The notes below the pieces were generated by a model. That model was not told the origin of the DNA, did no database searches, and saw only the letters and a list, made by a program, of their open reading frames with translations. Both the position numbers and the translations under genes were made by a program. DNA of 64,000 nt, from assembly GCA_019787685.1 (NCBI GenBank), contig JAHNUO010000012.1:1178001-1242000 (forward strand), in the 5' to 3' direction. The DNA is from Chiua virens. Taxonomy: Eukaryota > Basidiomycota > Agaricomycetes > Boletales > Boletaceae. Numbering within the stretch: position 1 is the stretch's first letter; every line of letters starts with the position of its first letter. Below, piece after piece: positions 55,291 to 64,000 of the stretch.

Positions 55291-56211
55291 ATGTCCAATA
55301 TCGACAACGTCAAACAATGGAGCGATGAGCGTCTCAAGGAGGCTGACGACGACAGTGACGAGCTGTTCGAGGCGAAGGCGTCTGAGCGGCGTCGATGTGC
55401 AAAAGTGTGGAAGGAGGAGGAGCAACGGAGGAAAGCGGAGGAGGTGAGACGGAAGGTGAAGGAGGCAAAGCGGAAGGCGGAGGAGGCGCAGAAGGTCACA
55501 GAGGAGAAGTGCCTCAAGGAGGCCGAGGAGGCGGCCAAGAAGAGGGTGAGTAATAGTTGAGTCTAAGTAGCGCAGAGCTGAAGGAGTTGACAGGCCGAGG
55601 AGATCCGAGTGGAGCAAAGCGCTCCGAAGGATAAGGGCAAGGGGAAGGAGAAAGAGAGGGAGCCATGCGCAAGATGCGTAATGGCAGGAATCGAGTGCGT
55701 TCCCGGAGAAGGAAAAAAGGGTTGGTCTTGCAAGGCTTGCCAGAAGGGCAAGCTGAAGTGCGAGCTCCCAGGAGAGGAGTGACTGGAGAAGAGATGGAGG
55801 AAACGTGCGGATGACGAGGAGGGGCCGAGGAAGAAGAAGACGAGGTCGGCGTCAGTGGAGGTGGTGGAGGTGGGGCCGAGCAGGGACTGGAGCTGTGGGG
55901 AGTGCACTGGGAACTCGGAGATGGTAGTGGTCTGGAAGGAGATTGCTACCGCCTTCAAGTTGCACATCAAGCGGCTGGACCACTTGACAGTGCAGGTGGA
56001 AAGGATGGCGGACTGGATGGAGGAGCTGGCCCATCTGAAGGGGGAGGAGTTGCATGGGGAGTGGTCACCAGAGCCGGAGTCGGAGGAAGAGGATACCGAC
56101 GTGATGGTTGGAGTGGAATCGGAGGTGGCGGAGTTGGGGCAAGAGCAGCAGGAATTACACGATGAAGAGGATGTAGATAGGCTGAGGGAGGATCTGGCTA
56201 AGGGCAAGTAG
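55291..56211 (+). CDS. Antisense Zn2Cys6-like coiled-coil ORF inside Gypsy-C
   Basis: Runs against the element's coding strand, between the pol stop and the 3' LTR. Exon 1 55291-55545 encodes MSNIDNVKQWSDERLKEADD and a Lys/Glu-rich coiled coil; intron 55546-55593 (48 bp, GT-AG). Exon 2 has a six-cysteine cluster CARCVMAGIEC...CKACQKGKLKC with spacing C-X2-C-X6-C-X10-C-X2-C-X6-C, as in fungal binuclear zinc DNA-binding proteins. A TGA at 55780-55782 interrupts it; the frame then continues LEKRWRKRADDEE, a basic RKKKTR patch, HIKRLDHLTVQVERMADWMEEL, and an acidic end at 56211. The tail stop is 36 bp from the convergent pol stop. Possibly a captured or element-encoded regulator; function unproven. 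Confidence 0.7.
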
Positions 56212-56245
56212 ATAGAAATATTTTGTTAATAAGATTTGTTCATCG

Positions 56246-57910
56246 TTATGTGGAGTGAGGTCCGGGTTTGTCCAGGTACTGGAGGTGAAACTCTGTAACG
56301 ATTTCAGAGGCATGCCCGAGTTCGGTAGCCAACAACCAAGAAGTTTCTTCATCAGTACCTTCGTAGCCAGCCCATTGTACCAAGTACAATAGTTTGCAAT
56401 TTTTCCTTCGTCGATCTATCTTGGAATCAAGGATTTCAGAGATCTCGTACTCCGGTTCACTGTCTACTTCAATCAGAGGTGGTGGGGGTTGAACACAGTT
56501 CAGTATGGTGTTTGGAATGCAAGGTTCTAATTGAGAGACATGGAACACCAGGTATACGGACTTCATGGAGTCGGGGAGATGGAGTGTGAGGGAGTGGGTC
56601 CCAGCTTGAGCAATGATGTCGTATGGCCCTAAATTCTTGTCGGAGAGTTTCTTAGAGGGCCGGGTAGTTCTGAAGTACTTAGCCTTGATGAATACCTGGT
56701 CTCCAACTTTGAAGTCCAGAGCCAGAGTTCGCCTGGCGTCAGCAGGTCCTTGGTATTGCTCTTGAGCGTGGGCCATTTCCTCTCGGAGGAATTGGTGGAG
56801 TGAGTCGAGATCAACGGAGTATTCGTGTGCGCGTGCGGAGGTCATGTCCTGTTCGGGGTACACGGAGATGTTTGGGTGGTAGCCCTTGTTGGCGAAGAAC
56901 GGAGAGACACTGGTGGTGGCGTTCGGAGCATTGTTGTATGAGAACTCTGCGAGGGGCAGGAGTTCGGACCAGTTGTCCTGTTGGTAGTTACAGTAGACTT
57001 GGAGATATTGTTCTAGGGTCTGGTTCATATGCTCTGTCTGGCCATCTCCTTTGGGGTGATAACCGGAGGTGAAGTGGAGCCGGATGTCTAAGGCCTTTCC
57101 AAGGGACCTAAAGAAGTGCAACACGAATTCTGATCCATGATCTGATGTGATGTGGGAAGGAACTCCGTGTTTCGAGAACACATGGAGAAGGAACAACTTA
57201 GCCAAGTCCGGGGATGTTATCGTGTCGTAGGTGGGGATGAAGATGCACTGTTTTGACAGGCGATCTACTATGACTAGGATGGCGGTGTAACAGGAGGATG
57301 GAGGAAGCTGTTCGATGAAGTCCATTGATATGGAGTTCCAGGGACATTCGGGGATGGGGAGTTGTTTCAATAATCCGTAAGGCTTATGTCTTGGAACCTT
57401 TGCACAAGCACAGGAGGTACAGGATGAGATATACTCTTTGATGAATGTCCTGATGCCAGGCCAAGTGTATTCGTGGTGAATAAGTTCCAAAGTGTGGTTT
57501 TGTCCGAAGTGTCCGGAGAGTGGATGGTCATGTTTGTATCGGAGTACTCGGAGTCGGAGATCATTGGAGTCGGGGACGTAGATGCAATTGTCTAGGTGTA
57601 AGAAACTGGCTGAGTTGACGTTCCAACATGACTCCAAGGGTTCGGGTTCGGACATATGTACTGTGGCCAGAGGATCAGAGGGAAGAGCGGAGAGGATATC
57701 ATTATGAAGGGTTTTGAGGTTGAAGAGGGTGCTTGCTTGGAGTACCGGAGCAGTGAGACAAGTTGCTCTAAGGGAAGACATGAGCTGTTCTTGGGTAAAC
57801 ACAGGTTTGAAGTTGTGAGGATTGACACGAGCGTAGTCCCTATCCCCCTCTTTGGGATAGACATCCCATTGTTGAGTGAGGGCATCGGGCTTAGCTCCGA
57901 GGCGTCCAGG
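56246..57910 (-). CDS. Gypsy-C integrase and chromodomain
   Basis: Open frame from below the last RNase H stop. HHCC domain HDHPLSGHFGQNHT...SCTSCACAK, then core residues SMDFIEQLP, ITSDHGSEFV and YHPKGDGQTEHMNQTLEQYL (D,D,E present). The post-core region is VGDQVFIKAKYFRTTRPSKKL and GPYDIIAQAG. A chromodomain-like segment EYEISEILDSKID...LLYLVQWAGYEGTDEETSW follows and ends PGPHST. Frame intact. Confidence 0.87.
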   Translation of the reverse strand, partial: PGRLGAKPDALTQQWDVYPKEGDRDYARVNPHNFKPVFTQEQLMSSLRATCLTAPVLQASTLFNLKTLHNDILSALPSDPLATVHMSEPEPLESCWNVNSASFLHLDNCIYVPDSNDLRLRVLRYKHDHPLSGHFGQNHTLELIHHEYTWPGIRTFIKEYISSCTSCACAKVPRHKPYGLLKQLPIPECPWNSISMDFIEQLPPSSCYTAILVIVDRLSKQCIFIPTYDTITSPDLAKLFLLHVFSKHGVPSHITSDHGSEFVLHFFRSLGKALDIRLHFTSGYHPKGDGQTEHMNQTLEQYLQVYCNYQQDNWSELLPLAEFSYNNAPNATTSVSPFFANKGYHPNISVYPEQDMTSARAHEYSVDLDSLHQFLREEMAHAQEQYQGPADARRTLALDFKVGDQVFIKAKYFRTTRPSKKLSDKNLGPYDIIAQAGTHSLTLHLPDSMKSVYLVFHVSQLEPCIPNTILNCVQPPPPLIEVDSEPEYEISEILDSKIDRRRKNCKLLYLVQWAGYEGTDEETSWLLATELGHASEIVTEFHLQYLDKPGPHST

Positions 57911-58600
57911 TCAGAAATGAACGATCATATTGAATTGACTAAGGAACTCTGACCAGCGAGCTTGTCACCGAGTCAAGAGTTTTGTAGTTGAGAAATATTT
58001 GAGGTTTTTGTGGTCAGTGACGACATCAACCGGAGTGCCGGAGCCTTCAAGGTAATGTCTCCAGATTCGGAATGCTTCATGTATAGCAAGGAGTTCTTTG
58101 TCATGGGTGTCATAGTTGAGCTCCAGAGGAGACAACGTCCGAGAATAATATGCAACAGGCTGGACTTCATTGTCTGAGCATCAGATGGAGAGAATACCGG
58201 CGATAGCGTAGTCAGAGGCATCTGTTTCCATAATGAGGGGAGCGTCAGGGACCCAATGCGTTAGAACAGGTGTGGAGGTGAAAGCATCCTTAAGTTTCTG
58301 GAAGGCGGAGCGGCAGTCATCACCGAAGTTCCACGGAGTGCCTTTGCGAGTCAGGCGAGTCAAAGGAACGACGATATCGGAGTAATTGGAGATGAAATGG
58401 TGGCAGAAATTTGCGAAACCGAGGAAGGACTGAATGTCCTTCACCTTGCATGGTTCGGGCCAGTCTTGAATAGATTTGACTTTCTCCGGGGACATAGAGA
58501 GACTGGAGGGAGAGAGCTGGTACCTGAGGTACTTGGTAGAGTCTGTGGACCATTCGCATTTTTCGGGTTTGGCGTACAGATTGTTTTTGTGGAGTCTTCA
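57911..58600 (-). pseudogene. Gypsy-C RNase H and RT thumb, broken by TGA codons
   Basis: One reading frame with TGA at 58598-58600 (REVL*RLHKNN), 58181-58183 (AGILSI*CSDN), 57965-57967 (LLTR*QARW) and 57911-57913 (VHF*PGRL). At least three stand where Arg (CGA) is expected, which suggests CpG-to-TpG transitions. Recognisable: SIQDWPEPCKVKDIQSFLGF, METDASDYAIAG, and LAIHEAFRIWRHYLEG. No indels. Confidence 0.8.
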
Positions 58601-60043
58601 GAGAACCTCTCGGACATGCTCCCGGTGGGAAGCTTTATCCATTGAGTAGATTAAAATGTCGTCCAAGTAGACTATCATGCAAACATCTAATAGATCAGCG
58701 AAGATGGTATTGACGAACTGCTGGAAAGCCGCAGGGGCGTTGGTCAAGCCAAAAGGCATGACAAGCCATTCGTAAGATCCGTAGCGTGTGTGGAATGAAG
58801 TCTTCCATTCATCTCCCTCGGCAATGCGGACTAAGTGGTAAGCGTGCCGGAGGTTGATTTTGGTGTAGATCTTCGTGTTGCTCGGAGTGTCAAGGAGGTC
58901 GGAGATGCGGGGAAGCAGGTAGCAGTCTTTCTTCATGATCTTATTGAGTCCTCGGAAGTTGATGCAAAGGTGGAGTGAACTGTCCTTCTTGCAGACAAAG
59001 AGAACCGGAGTGGCATGAGCAGAGGAGGAAGGGTGGATGAAGCCCATAGCGAGATGCTCATCGAGGAATATATGGAGGGACCCAAGTTCAGATGGAGAAA
59101 GGGAATAGGTGGTTCCTACTGGAGGGGAAGCACCTTCCTCTAAATCGATCTTGAGGTCGTGCTCACGATGCAGAGCAAGCGTGGACGCTTTGCTCTTACT
59201 GAACACATCGGCAAAGTCATGGTATTCTGGAGGAACGGAGGAAAGATCAACAGGGGTTTCGGGGGAGGTGGAGACCGAGCGGAGCTCAGTTTCCTGGGGA
59301 CAGAGTTGCAGGCTAAATTGTATGGAACCTTCAAGGCGGCATGCCAACACAAAAGCAGCTGTGTTGATAAGCGCGATGGGAGGAGCCTTTCGCTTGGAGA
59401 AACGCGGTGTATCTGAGGTGGTGGTATCAGCCGGAGGAGGTAAGTCTGGGGGCTGCGGAGATGAGCTCGGAGGTGTTGGACTGGTGTGTTCAGGTGTGCG
59501 GAACGAGATACTGCTAGAAACCCAATCAATCAACGGATTGTGGCGGGTTAGCCAGTTATGTCCTAGAACAAGGAAACATGATCCATCCAATGGGGTGATG
59601 TAGAATGTCATCGGAGTGATATCACCGGTTTCAAAACATATAGAGAGGTCAATCGCTTGAGTAATGGTCGAGTTGGATGTTCCATCGAAGAGTCGGAGTT
59701 GAAGTGGGGGTATGGAGTAGGAGGAAATTTCATGGTCATTGACAAAAGTTGTATCTATGAAACAATCAGAGGAGCTGGAGTCTACAAGCGCAGAGAAGGA
59801 AGGAATGTCATGGGAGACTATAGAGACGGAGGGCATAAGGGATTTGGGATCTGAAAGAGCGGATGCGTTGAGACATAGCTCCTTAGGTGCACAGGAGGTG
59901 TCAACACAACCTTCCATCTGTGTGGAGTTGTGGAGGTTGCGGACTATTTTTTTGCCTCCATGCTGGAGGTATCTGGTTTTGTTTCCGGAGTTGCGGTCTT
60001 CATTGCACGAGCCTTGGATGCCCTGGAAGAAGACTTGGAGCAA
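58601..60043 (-). CDS. Gypsy-C protease and reverse transcriptase
   Basis: Entered from gag by -1 frameshift (KKIVRNLHNSTQME). Protease active site reads LVDSSSSDCFID in place of LVDSGSSDCFID (Gly to Ser, a G-to-A change). Then VLGHNWLTRHNPLIDW, RT LSPSELGSL, LFVCKKDSSLHLCINFRGL, YLLPRISDLLD, IYTKINLRHAYHLVRI, FGLTNAPAAFQQFVN and the catalytic IVYLDDILIYS (both Asp intact). Ends at TGA 58598-58600. Confidence 0.85.
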
Positions 60044-60774
60044 TCCTTAGCCATGTGCCCAGATTTCCTGCAGAACATGCAGAAGTTATTGTCGAAATGA
60101 TGTTTGCATTCTTCTGCAGTGAGTTTACTGTCCTTGCCTAACTTAGAAGAATAGTTGGGCTTCGGGACAGCAGGGGTAGTGACAACTTTGCCTTTGGACT
60201 CCGAGGAGTCTTTCGACTTCTGGTTGCTGGAATGATTACCGGAGTTGGATGCGGAGTGTTTCTTGGAGGTCTTGGGTGTGGAGTTGTTGGAGGGTTGCTT
60301 TGTTTGGCAGCTTATCTCGGACTTGCGCTCCCAGTAGCGCGGGTCGATACCTTGTGCGAGGTAGCAGAGTTGGACAAGGTCGGAGGGTTTGCCAACACAG
60401 GAGATCTCATCCTTGATGCAGTCAGGCAACCCATTGTAGAAATGGTGCCGGAGGGCACCTTCTCCATAACCTCGGACTTGCGAAGCAATCCTGTTAAATT
60501 CGACAACATATTTGTTGATACGCTGTCCATCCTTCATAGAGAGATGATTCAGCTGATGCTCAGCATCTCCAATGGGGTTGTGAGGTCCGAAGTTCATCTG
60601 GAGTTCCAAGACAAACTCAGTATAGTTATCCATCCAGTCAGGACAGAGTGTCAAATCTTCCATCTGGAGTAGGTCCGGTGTAGGGAATAGGTATTCCCTG
60701 TGCTCGCATAGCACGTTTCCGCACCCTGTCGTCACCTGATCCCAATCCTGATCTGTCTGCTTGTGCGAACTCAT
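59944..60774 (-). CDS. Gypsy-C gag, N-terminally truncated
   Basis: Matches the C-terminal half of the retrotransposon-gag domain: PDLLQMEDLTLCPDWMDNYTEFVLELQMNFGPHNPIGDAEHQL, NKYVVEFNRIASQV and LRHHFYNGLPDCIKDEI, then a Ser/Lys linker and the knuckle CMFCRKSGHMAKDC. The usual upstream half is absent, so the ATG at 60774 is probably not the original start. The TAG stop at 59944-59946 directly follows AAAAAAA. Confidence 0.8.
   Translation of the reverse strand: MSSHKQTDQDWDQVTTGCGNVLCEHREYLFPTPDLLQMEDLTLCPDWMDNYTEFVLELQMNFGPHNPIGDAEHQLNHLSMKDGQRINKYVVEFNRIASQVRGYGEGALRHHFYNGLPDCIKDEISCVGKPSDLVQLCYLAQGIDPRYWERKSEISCQTKQPSNNSTPKTSKKHSASNSGNHSSNQKSKDSSESKGKVVTTPAVPKPNYSSKLGKDSKLTAEECKHHFDNNFCMFCRKSGHMAKDCSKSSSRASKARAMKTATPETKPDTSSMEAKK
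59947..59953 (-). promoter_or_regulatory. -1 frameshift heptamer, Gypsy-C gag/pol
   Basis: A AAA AAA in the gag frame followed at once by TAG. A -1 slip yields AAA AAA ATA GTC CGC and enters pol, which is open there. Confidence 0.65.
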
Positions 60775-61386
60775 CCGGATTGCTGTATCCGCGCCCGATT
60801 TGCCTCGGACTCTTTTATTTTATTTTTGATGCTCCTTATTCATACTTAGCATTGGCTAGACCATGTCACGCAGCCCTTGCAGGGACATTTGGGTGCCTCT
60901 CAAACTTTATACCGTATGAAAACCTTCTTTTTTTATTATTATCCTTACTTAGGACAAGTCTGAGGGTATTCCCGAGGACTATAAATTCACTGTATTGACA
61001 AAATACAGCAGCTTTTGCCCGTGTGCACCTGTCTCACATCGTTTTCGGTTGACATTCATTTTCTCTCGCTCTCCTCGTGTTTTATCGATCCAGATTTGCC
61101 CTGGATTCATCTTGGACTACTCAAAAACCATTTCTCATCGTTCACCAACTCAGTGTTGTCCCTGGGTCGAACGGAATTGCATTCCTTCACCCTCTTTTCT
61201 ATTCTTTCAATCCCCCTGAGTATTGCACTACAGCCGGGATTCATTACCTTCAACTGGAGCCCACCGTGAGGGACTTCCAGAAGTTGGTACAGACGACGAC
61301 AACCCATCCACTCATTATTCACCTCACTCACGACACACCTTCGCTTCACTCTCAGAAAATGTTTGCCTCGGTTAACACCTCCTTGC
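60775..61386. other. No gene recognised; promoter-like DNA
   Basis: AT-rich DNA with a TATA-like ctataaatt near 60980. It separates truncated Gypsy-C gag from the solo LTR. Could be the upstream region or LTR remnant of the retroelement whose gag lies at 62095. No reading frame worth calling. Confidence 0.35.
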
Positions 61387-61955
61387 TGTTAAGACCGGGT
61401 CTACTCGGGGTAGTAACTCCAGAACTCCGGAGTTATTCTTGCAGAGGGACTTGGCTTCACCGTGTGTGGTGCGCCCTTGTCACGAGTCTGTCCTTTATTT
61501 CGGGGAACGGAGAATGGAGGTCGGAGGTGAGACTTAACACCGAAGTGAAGTCGAGCAGAGTTAAGACCGTCGAGGTCTTATGGAGTTCAGAGGGAATAGA
61601 AGGTAAAACTAATATTCAGACTGAGGGTACAAAGTCGGAGTACTACAGTTTATATACTCGGAGTAGAATGGAGATTAGTAATGGGGTTGGTAAGAAACTG
61701 AGTAAGATGGAAATTGGGAAAGTATGTAACCGGAGTGGAGCCGGGTATGTACAGAGGCCAGAGCTGTGCTGTTAAGTGAGACACAGGTTATTACTAATGT
61801 AACACTAGTACGAAAAGAGACAAGAGGAAATCAAGAAGGTTCTAAGTGAAGTCCGGAGATCAGGAGTTGTGTCCGGAGAGAGATCGTACCGGAGTTATGA
61901 AGGAGTAAGCCCGGAGACCTCGGAGTTGGATCGATGAGATATACAGGATATGACA
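61387..61955. repeat. Solo LTR, Gypsy-C family
   Basis: 569 bp copy of the 54555-55123 LTR with perfect flanking duplication CTTGC (61382-61386, 61956-61960). It is therefore a separate insertion reduced to one LTR, not the partner of Gypsy-C. Confidence 0.82.
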
Positions 61956-62094
61956 CTTGCATAGCATCATTGCCCCTATCAAACCCTGCACCACTACCCT
62001 TACGCCGCCGCAGAACTCTAAGTGACGTCAGACAAGTCAGACGACACACCTGTCATGGCACACAGTGACTTGTGCCACCATCTGAGTCGTTACT

Positions 62095-62640
62095 ATGCCA
62101 TCACCCGGATATCTCCTACAGCTGCCCTTCCGGACTGCCTCTAGTGCCCCACGTTTTGACGCGACCATTCCGTCACAGTTACCTGCCTTTTTGAAACACA
62201 TCGATCAGTTAGCTACAAGCATCGGACTCATGGACGCACAGAAGATTAATACAGCCATCTGGTATGCCTACCCAGAAGACGCCGAGCTATGGCGGACATC
62301 GCAGCAAGTACTCGCAGCACAGCCGGATTGGTCAACGTTTGTAGCGGATGTCCAGCACTGGTACTCATCATACAACGATGACTACCCACTTTACGTTCCA
62401 GAACCATCCATCGACATCACCACCGACCCCATCCTTGCCTCAGCATCCACCTCATCGAATCTAGCAGATCACATGCCGCAAAGTGATTCCATCCAGGTCT
62501 ATTCAAGGATAGTAGAATGCGATCCTGAGCAATCCCAGGCCATCCTGGAAGTATCGTGCAGGATATCACGGTGGTCATTGTTAAAAAAGATTGCAAGAGT
62601 AATGATAACTAACCACTACCGCGTGTTTTGCAAGACTCAT
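62095..62640 (+). pseudogene. Gag-like fragment of another retroelement
   Basis: ATG 62095, MPSPGYLLQLPFRTASSAPRF-like start, then PAFLKHIDQLATSIGLMDAQKINTAIWYAYPEDAELWRTS and WSTFVADVQHWY, resembling the N-terminal domain of basidiomycete gag proteins (SAPxFDG, xLxxFLxDxExL pattern). No protease or RT follows. The frame runs on into the minisatellite, where it loses any likeness. Confidence 0.5.
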
Positions 62641-63870
62641 CCATCACATTCCCGAACTGTTTCCCAACCGCCCTCAACATTACACTTCTTGCAAGACACT
62701 GACTTACAAGACCAGATAACACCATCCCAACACCGTCTTGCTCTCTCTACTGCACGTATTGCAAGATTCGTCACCTTCCCTAACCGTTTCCCAACCGCCC
62801 TTTGTCGCACTTCTTGCAAGACCCCAAATTGCAAGACAGGATGAGACCCTCCAGCGTCTTGCCCTTTCCACTGCACGTTTTGCAAGATATGCTAGTACGT
62901 CCCTGAGCCGTCCCTGAGCCACCCTCACTGTCGCGCTTCTTGCAAGACCCCGACTTGCAAGACAGGACGAGACCCTCCAGTGTCTTGCCCTTGTCACCGC
63001 ACGTTTTGCAAGATATGCTATGTCCCTGAACCATTCCCCAACCGCTGTCACCGTCGCGCTTCTTGCAAGACCCCAAATTGCAAGACAGGATGAGACCCTC
63101 CAGTGTCTTGCCCTTTCCACCGCACGTTTTGCAAGATATGCTAGTATGTCCCCGAACTGTTTCCCAACCGCCGTCACTGTCGCGCTTCTTGCAAGATCCC
63201 GATTTGCAAGACAGGACGAGACCCTCCAGCGTCTTGCCCTCGCCACCTCACGTTTTGCAAGATATGCTAGTATGTCCCCGAGCTGTCCCCAAACCGCCCT
63301 CACTGTCGCGCTTCTTGCAAGACCCTGACTTGCAAGACAGGACAAGACCCTCCAGCGTCTTGCCCTTGCCACCTCACGATGAGACCCTCCAGCGTCTTGC
63401 CCTTTCCACCGCACATTTTGCAAGATATGTCACATCCCCGAACCGTCCCCGAACCGCCCTCACTGTCGCGCTTCTTGCAAGACTCCAACTTGCAAGAGAG
63501 GACGAGACCCTCCAGCGTCTTGCCCTTGCCACCTTACGTTTTGCAAGATATGTTACGTCCCCGAACCGTTCCCCAACTGCCCTCACCGTCGTGCTTCTTG
63601 CAAGACCCCAAATTGCAAGACAATACAACACCATCCAATGCTTTGCCCTCGCTATACAGGACGTTTTGCAAGATCCATCACATCCGTGAACCGTTTCCCA
63701 ACTGCCCTCACCGTCGTGCTTCTTGCAAGACTCTGACTTGCAAGACAAGATGACACCATCCGACGTTTCGTCCTCACTACCGCACGTTTTTCAAGACCCA
63801 TCAACTATCCCCAACCCCCTTAATCCCGTGTTTCTTGCAAGACGCAAACTTACAAGGTTCAACCATACAG
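62640..63870. repeat. Minisatellite, about 125 bp unit, about 10 copies
   Basis: The anchor cttcttgcaaga recurs at about 62685, 62810, 62936, 63060, 63185, 63311, 63471, 63594, 63720 and 63831, i.e. steps of 123-126 bp except 160 (a partial internal duplication near 63378) and 111 at the end. Each unit holds three TTGCAAGA-type motifs and ends near ccgttccccaaccg. Central copies are most alike, outer ones degenerate, as usual for unequal-exchange arrays. No ORF is conserved. Confidence 0.9.
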
Positions 63871-63959
63871 TGAGCAACAAAACTGATGCAATGTTTGTAG
63901 CATTTTGATTGAAGCATGAATATTGAGAGCCCTGTTGATGCTAGACCCTCCAACCTAGG

Positions 63960-63998
63960 TACCATTGGAAAGCCCTGATCAAGGGCTTTCCAATGGTA
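63960..63998. repeat. Perfect 17 bp inverted repeat
   Basis: taccattggaaagccct (63960-63976), spacer gatca, then its exact reverse complement (63982-63998). It abuts the window end, so any larger foldback or transposon terminus cannot be judged. Confidence 0.85.
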
Positions 63999-64000
63999 TA

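Larger units (their letters stand above)
54555..60774 (-). mobile_element. Gypsy-C: Ty3/gypsy chromovirus lacking its 5' end
   Basis: Minus-strand element. 3' LTR 54555-55123 with polypurine tract just inside (coding-strand AAAGGGGGAATA, about 55124-55136). Then an antisense Zn2Cys6 ORF, chromodomain-integrase, RNase H, RT, protease and gag. No 5' LTR or primer-binding site was found: gag begins abruptly with its N-terminal part missing near 60774. The matching LTR at 61387 has its own target duplication, so it is a separate solo LTR. Pol carries at least four in-frame TGA codons. Confidence 0.85.

Noticed and set aside
61077..61775. 232-codon ORF running into the solo LTR
   Set aside because: Its last 130 codons are LTR sequence also found at 54.6 kb; no domain in the rest.
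54555..61955. Complete Gypsy-C with two LTRs
   Set aside because: Flanking duplications do not match; the right LTR has its own CTTGC pair and gag is truncated.
62640..63870. CRISPR-like array
   Set aside because: Units of 125 bp are tandem without unique spacers, in a eukaryotic genome; it is a minisatellite.
1..64000. tRNA or rRNA genes
   Set aside because: Looked for T-loop and rRNA-like blocks by eye on both strands and found none convincing; a tRNAscan run would settle it.

Overview
This window is nuclear DNA of a filamentous basidiomycete, most likely an agaricomycete. The evidence is many 43-73 bp GT-AG introns, recognisable fungal housekeeping genes, Ty3/gypsy chromoviruses, a DIRS-type tyrosine-recombinase retrotransposon and an expanded AIG1-like GTPase family. 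That mix would suit the Rhizoctonia/Ceratobasidium group, but the genus is inference only.

Layout. 0.2-1.5 kb: broken MFS sugar transporter. 3.9-6.0 kb: ferric reductase. 7.3-8.4 kb: mitochondrial ribosomal protein uS4m (Nam9). 8.7-9.8 kb: DHA2-type MFS pseudogene. 11.4-14.9 kb: two AIG1-like GTPase copies, with a third on the minus strand at 20.6-22.2 kb. 15-20 kb: DIRS-like retrotransposon. 24.4-31.8 kb: compact gene cluster (GH3-family enzyme, membrane/coiled-coil protein, Cue1-like CUE protein, class I glutamine amidotransferase, syntaxin-8-like SNARE) with several divergent pairs; the Cue1-like and amidotransferase start codons are only 33 bp apart.

31.4-54.6 kb: a giant DUF3638-type gene (ubiquitinyl-hydrolase-like family) cut into four pieces. 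The insertions are Gypsy-A (34144-48706, itself split by the nested Gypsy-B at 37729-44630) and two solo LTRs of the A family; Gypsy-C truncates the gene at 54555. Target-site duplications were found for A (TCAGC), B (GTCAG), one solo LTR (GTGCC) and, with one mismatch, the other. 54.6-60.8 kb: Gypsy-C, which carries an antisense Zn2Cys6-like coiled-coil ORF and lacks its 5' end. 61.4-62.0 kb: solo C-type LTR. 62.1-62.6 kb: gag fragment. 62.6-63.9 kb: about ten copies of a 125 bp minisatellite. The window ends in a perfect 17 bp inverted repeat.

Most notable points. All three gypsy elements have a canonical -1 frameshift heptamer at or just before the gag stop, with pol open in the -1 frame; Gypsy-B also has a matching stem-loop. 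Gypsy-A and Gypsy-B look self-primed like Tf1/sushi elements: an 11-nt primer-binding site is a perfect complement of the predicted RNA 5' end. The three GTPase copies share a P-loop split over a 23-nt exon and an 11-nt microexon. Single-base frameshifts, several in homopolymers, recur in conserved genes, so either assembly indels or real decay must be considered.
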